Notes under the pieces: generated by a model
The model's database searches: none
Seen by the model: only the letters and a program-made list of their open reading frames with translations
Told to the model about the DNA's origin: nothing
Translations under genes and position numbers: made by a program
Shown: one piece after another, positions 63,595 through 64,000 of the stretch
Numbering within the stretch: position 1 is the first letter of the stretch
Layout: each line of letters starts with the position of its first letter
Assembly: GCF_000954115.1 (NCBI RefSeq)
Contig: NZ_CP010797.1
Span: 1,302,001-1,366,000, forward strand
Length of the DNA: 64,000 nucleotides
Source of the DNA: Rhodococcus sp. B7740
GTDB lineage: Bacteria; Actinomycetota; Actinomycetes; Mycobacteriales; Mycobacteriaceae
Direction: 5' to 3'

Positions 63595-64000
63595 TCAGGG
63601 CTGGGCCTTCAGCCACCGGTCGTCGATCTCGCCCCGGGCCAGCAACACCGACGGTCCGCGCAGAGTGGCACCGACGTGATCGATGTTCACACGCACCCGA
63701 CCGCCGAGCACACCGACGCTCACCTCCCCGGTCTCGAGGCCCTCGTAGGACAGCGCCGCTGCGGCCGCTGCCACGGTTCCGGTGCCACACGATCGCGTCT
63801 CCCCGACGCCACGTTCGAACACACGCATCTGGACGGCACCGTCGTCGAGCCTGGTCAGGATCTCGACGTTCGCACCGTGGGGGAAGAACTCGGAATCCAG
63901 TGTCGGCGGTTGGGTAAAGTCGAGCGCGCCGAGAGATGCGCGTGTCAACGCACCGTCGACACAGGCCAGGTGAGGATTGCCGACGTCGATTCCGATGCCC
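63595..64000 (-). CDS. dapF: Diaminopimelate epimerase, C-terminal part
   Basis: The reading frame runs off the window end, so only the C-terminal 134 residues or so are present. GIDVGNPHLACVDG and later ERGVGETRSCGTGTVAAAAAA are diagnostic; the latter holds one of the two catalytic Cys residues. The enzyme makes meso-diaminopimelate for peptidoglycan and lysine. The N-terminal Cys half is outside the window. It lies 78 bases upstream of hflX. Counterpart of Rv2726c. Confidence 0.93.
   Translation of the reverse strand, partial: GIGIDVGNPHLACVDGALTRASLGALDFTQPPTLDSEFFPHGANVEILTRLDDGAVQMRVFERGVGETRSCGTGTVAAAAAALSYEGLETGEVSVGVLGGRVRVNIDHVGATLRGPSVLLARGEIDDRWLKAQP

Noticed and set aside
1..64000. 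tRNA, rRNA, CRISPR or transposon
   Set aside because: No cloverleaf pattern, rRNA sequence, spaced repeats, or transposase-like translation was noticed by reading; a covariance search would be needed to exclude small RNAs.

Overview
This window comes from a GC-rich actinobacterium of the order Mycobacteriales, most likely Nocardiaceae and close to Rhodococcus/Rhodococcoides. I infer this from the gene content (mycothiol-dependent formaldehyde dehydrogenase, polyphosphate glucokinase, IdeR, SigA/SigB, DUF3093/DUF3099/DUF3159/DUF3710/DUF4193 proteins), from heavy use of GTG starts, and from gene order. From memory, the order follows the Mycobacterium tuberculosis Rv2686c-Rv2726c segment almost gene for gene. 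No alignment could be run. No rRNA, tRNA, CRISPR array, insertion sequence or prophage was recognised.

Layout. Positions 1-3.1 kb hold the end of a DrrAB-type ABC exporter, a CGNR-motif regulator, a tiny His/Thr-rich ORF and a TrmA/RumA-like RNA methyltransferase. From 3.1 to 6.6 kb an APC-family permease lies divergent from two tandem TrkA-type K+ regulators (ceoB/ceoC equivalents). From 6.6 to 13.2 kb come small conserved mycobacterial-type genes with dut, the envelope protein Cei and the inositol monophosphatase suhB. Positions 13.3-24 kb run from ppgK-sigA to sigB, with a helicase, a YihY membrane protein, a methyltransferase and several very small zinc-ribbon-like proteins between. Positions 24-28 kb carry an inserted acetylation pair, an AcuC-type deacetylase overlapping a GNAT/acyl-CoA-ligase fusion, next to ideR and galE. 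Positions 30-46 kb carry a DUF4192 protein, a lipoprotein, a mycothiol formaldehyde dehydrogenase with its metallo-beta-lactamase partner, sthA, a PAC2 protein, a hydrolase, a Ski2-like helicase, oxyR/ahpC/ahpD, PhzF, a permuted NlpC/P60-like protein and a class III aminotransferase. Positions 46-52 kb carry hrpA, nrdR, a DivS/ChiZ-like gene and lexA. Positions 52-61 kb carry an acyl-CoA dehydrogenase, a uracil/xanthine permease and a complete fructose phosphotransferase system (ptsI divergent from a DeoR regulator, fruK, fruA, ptsH). The window ends with hflX and the C-terminal part of dapF.

Functional themes. (i) Transcription and stress control: SigA, SigB with an ECF-type promoter, IdeR, LexA with two SOS boxes, OxyR and NrdR. 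(ii) Redox defence: AhpC/AhpD, SthA, MscR and a metallo-hydrolase. (iii) Carbon entry: fructose PTS, GalE and polyphosphate glucokinase. (iv) RNA metabolism: three helicases, HflX and an RNA methyltransferase.

Regulatory texture. Many genes have a TANNNT hexamer 6-7 bases before an ATG or GTG, the signature of leaderless mRNAs. Convergent genes often overlap at their 3' ends, and long perfect hairpins without U-tracts sit between transcription units. No dramatic new defence or mobile system was found. The most promising leads are the divergent PTS control region, the AcuC/acetyltransferase pair beside ideR, the tiny His-rich protein, the LysM-less DivS-like gene with two SOS boxes, and the set of tiny zinc-ribbon proteins around sigA and sigB.
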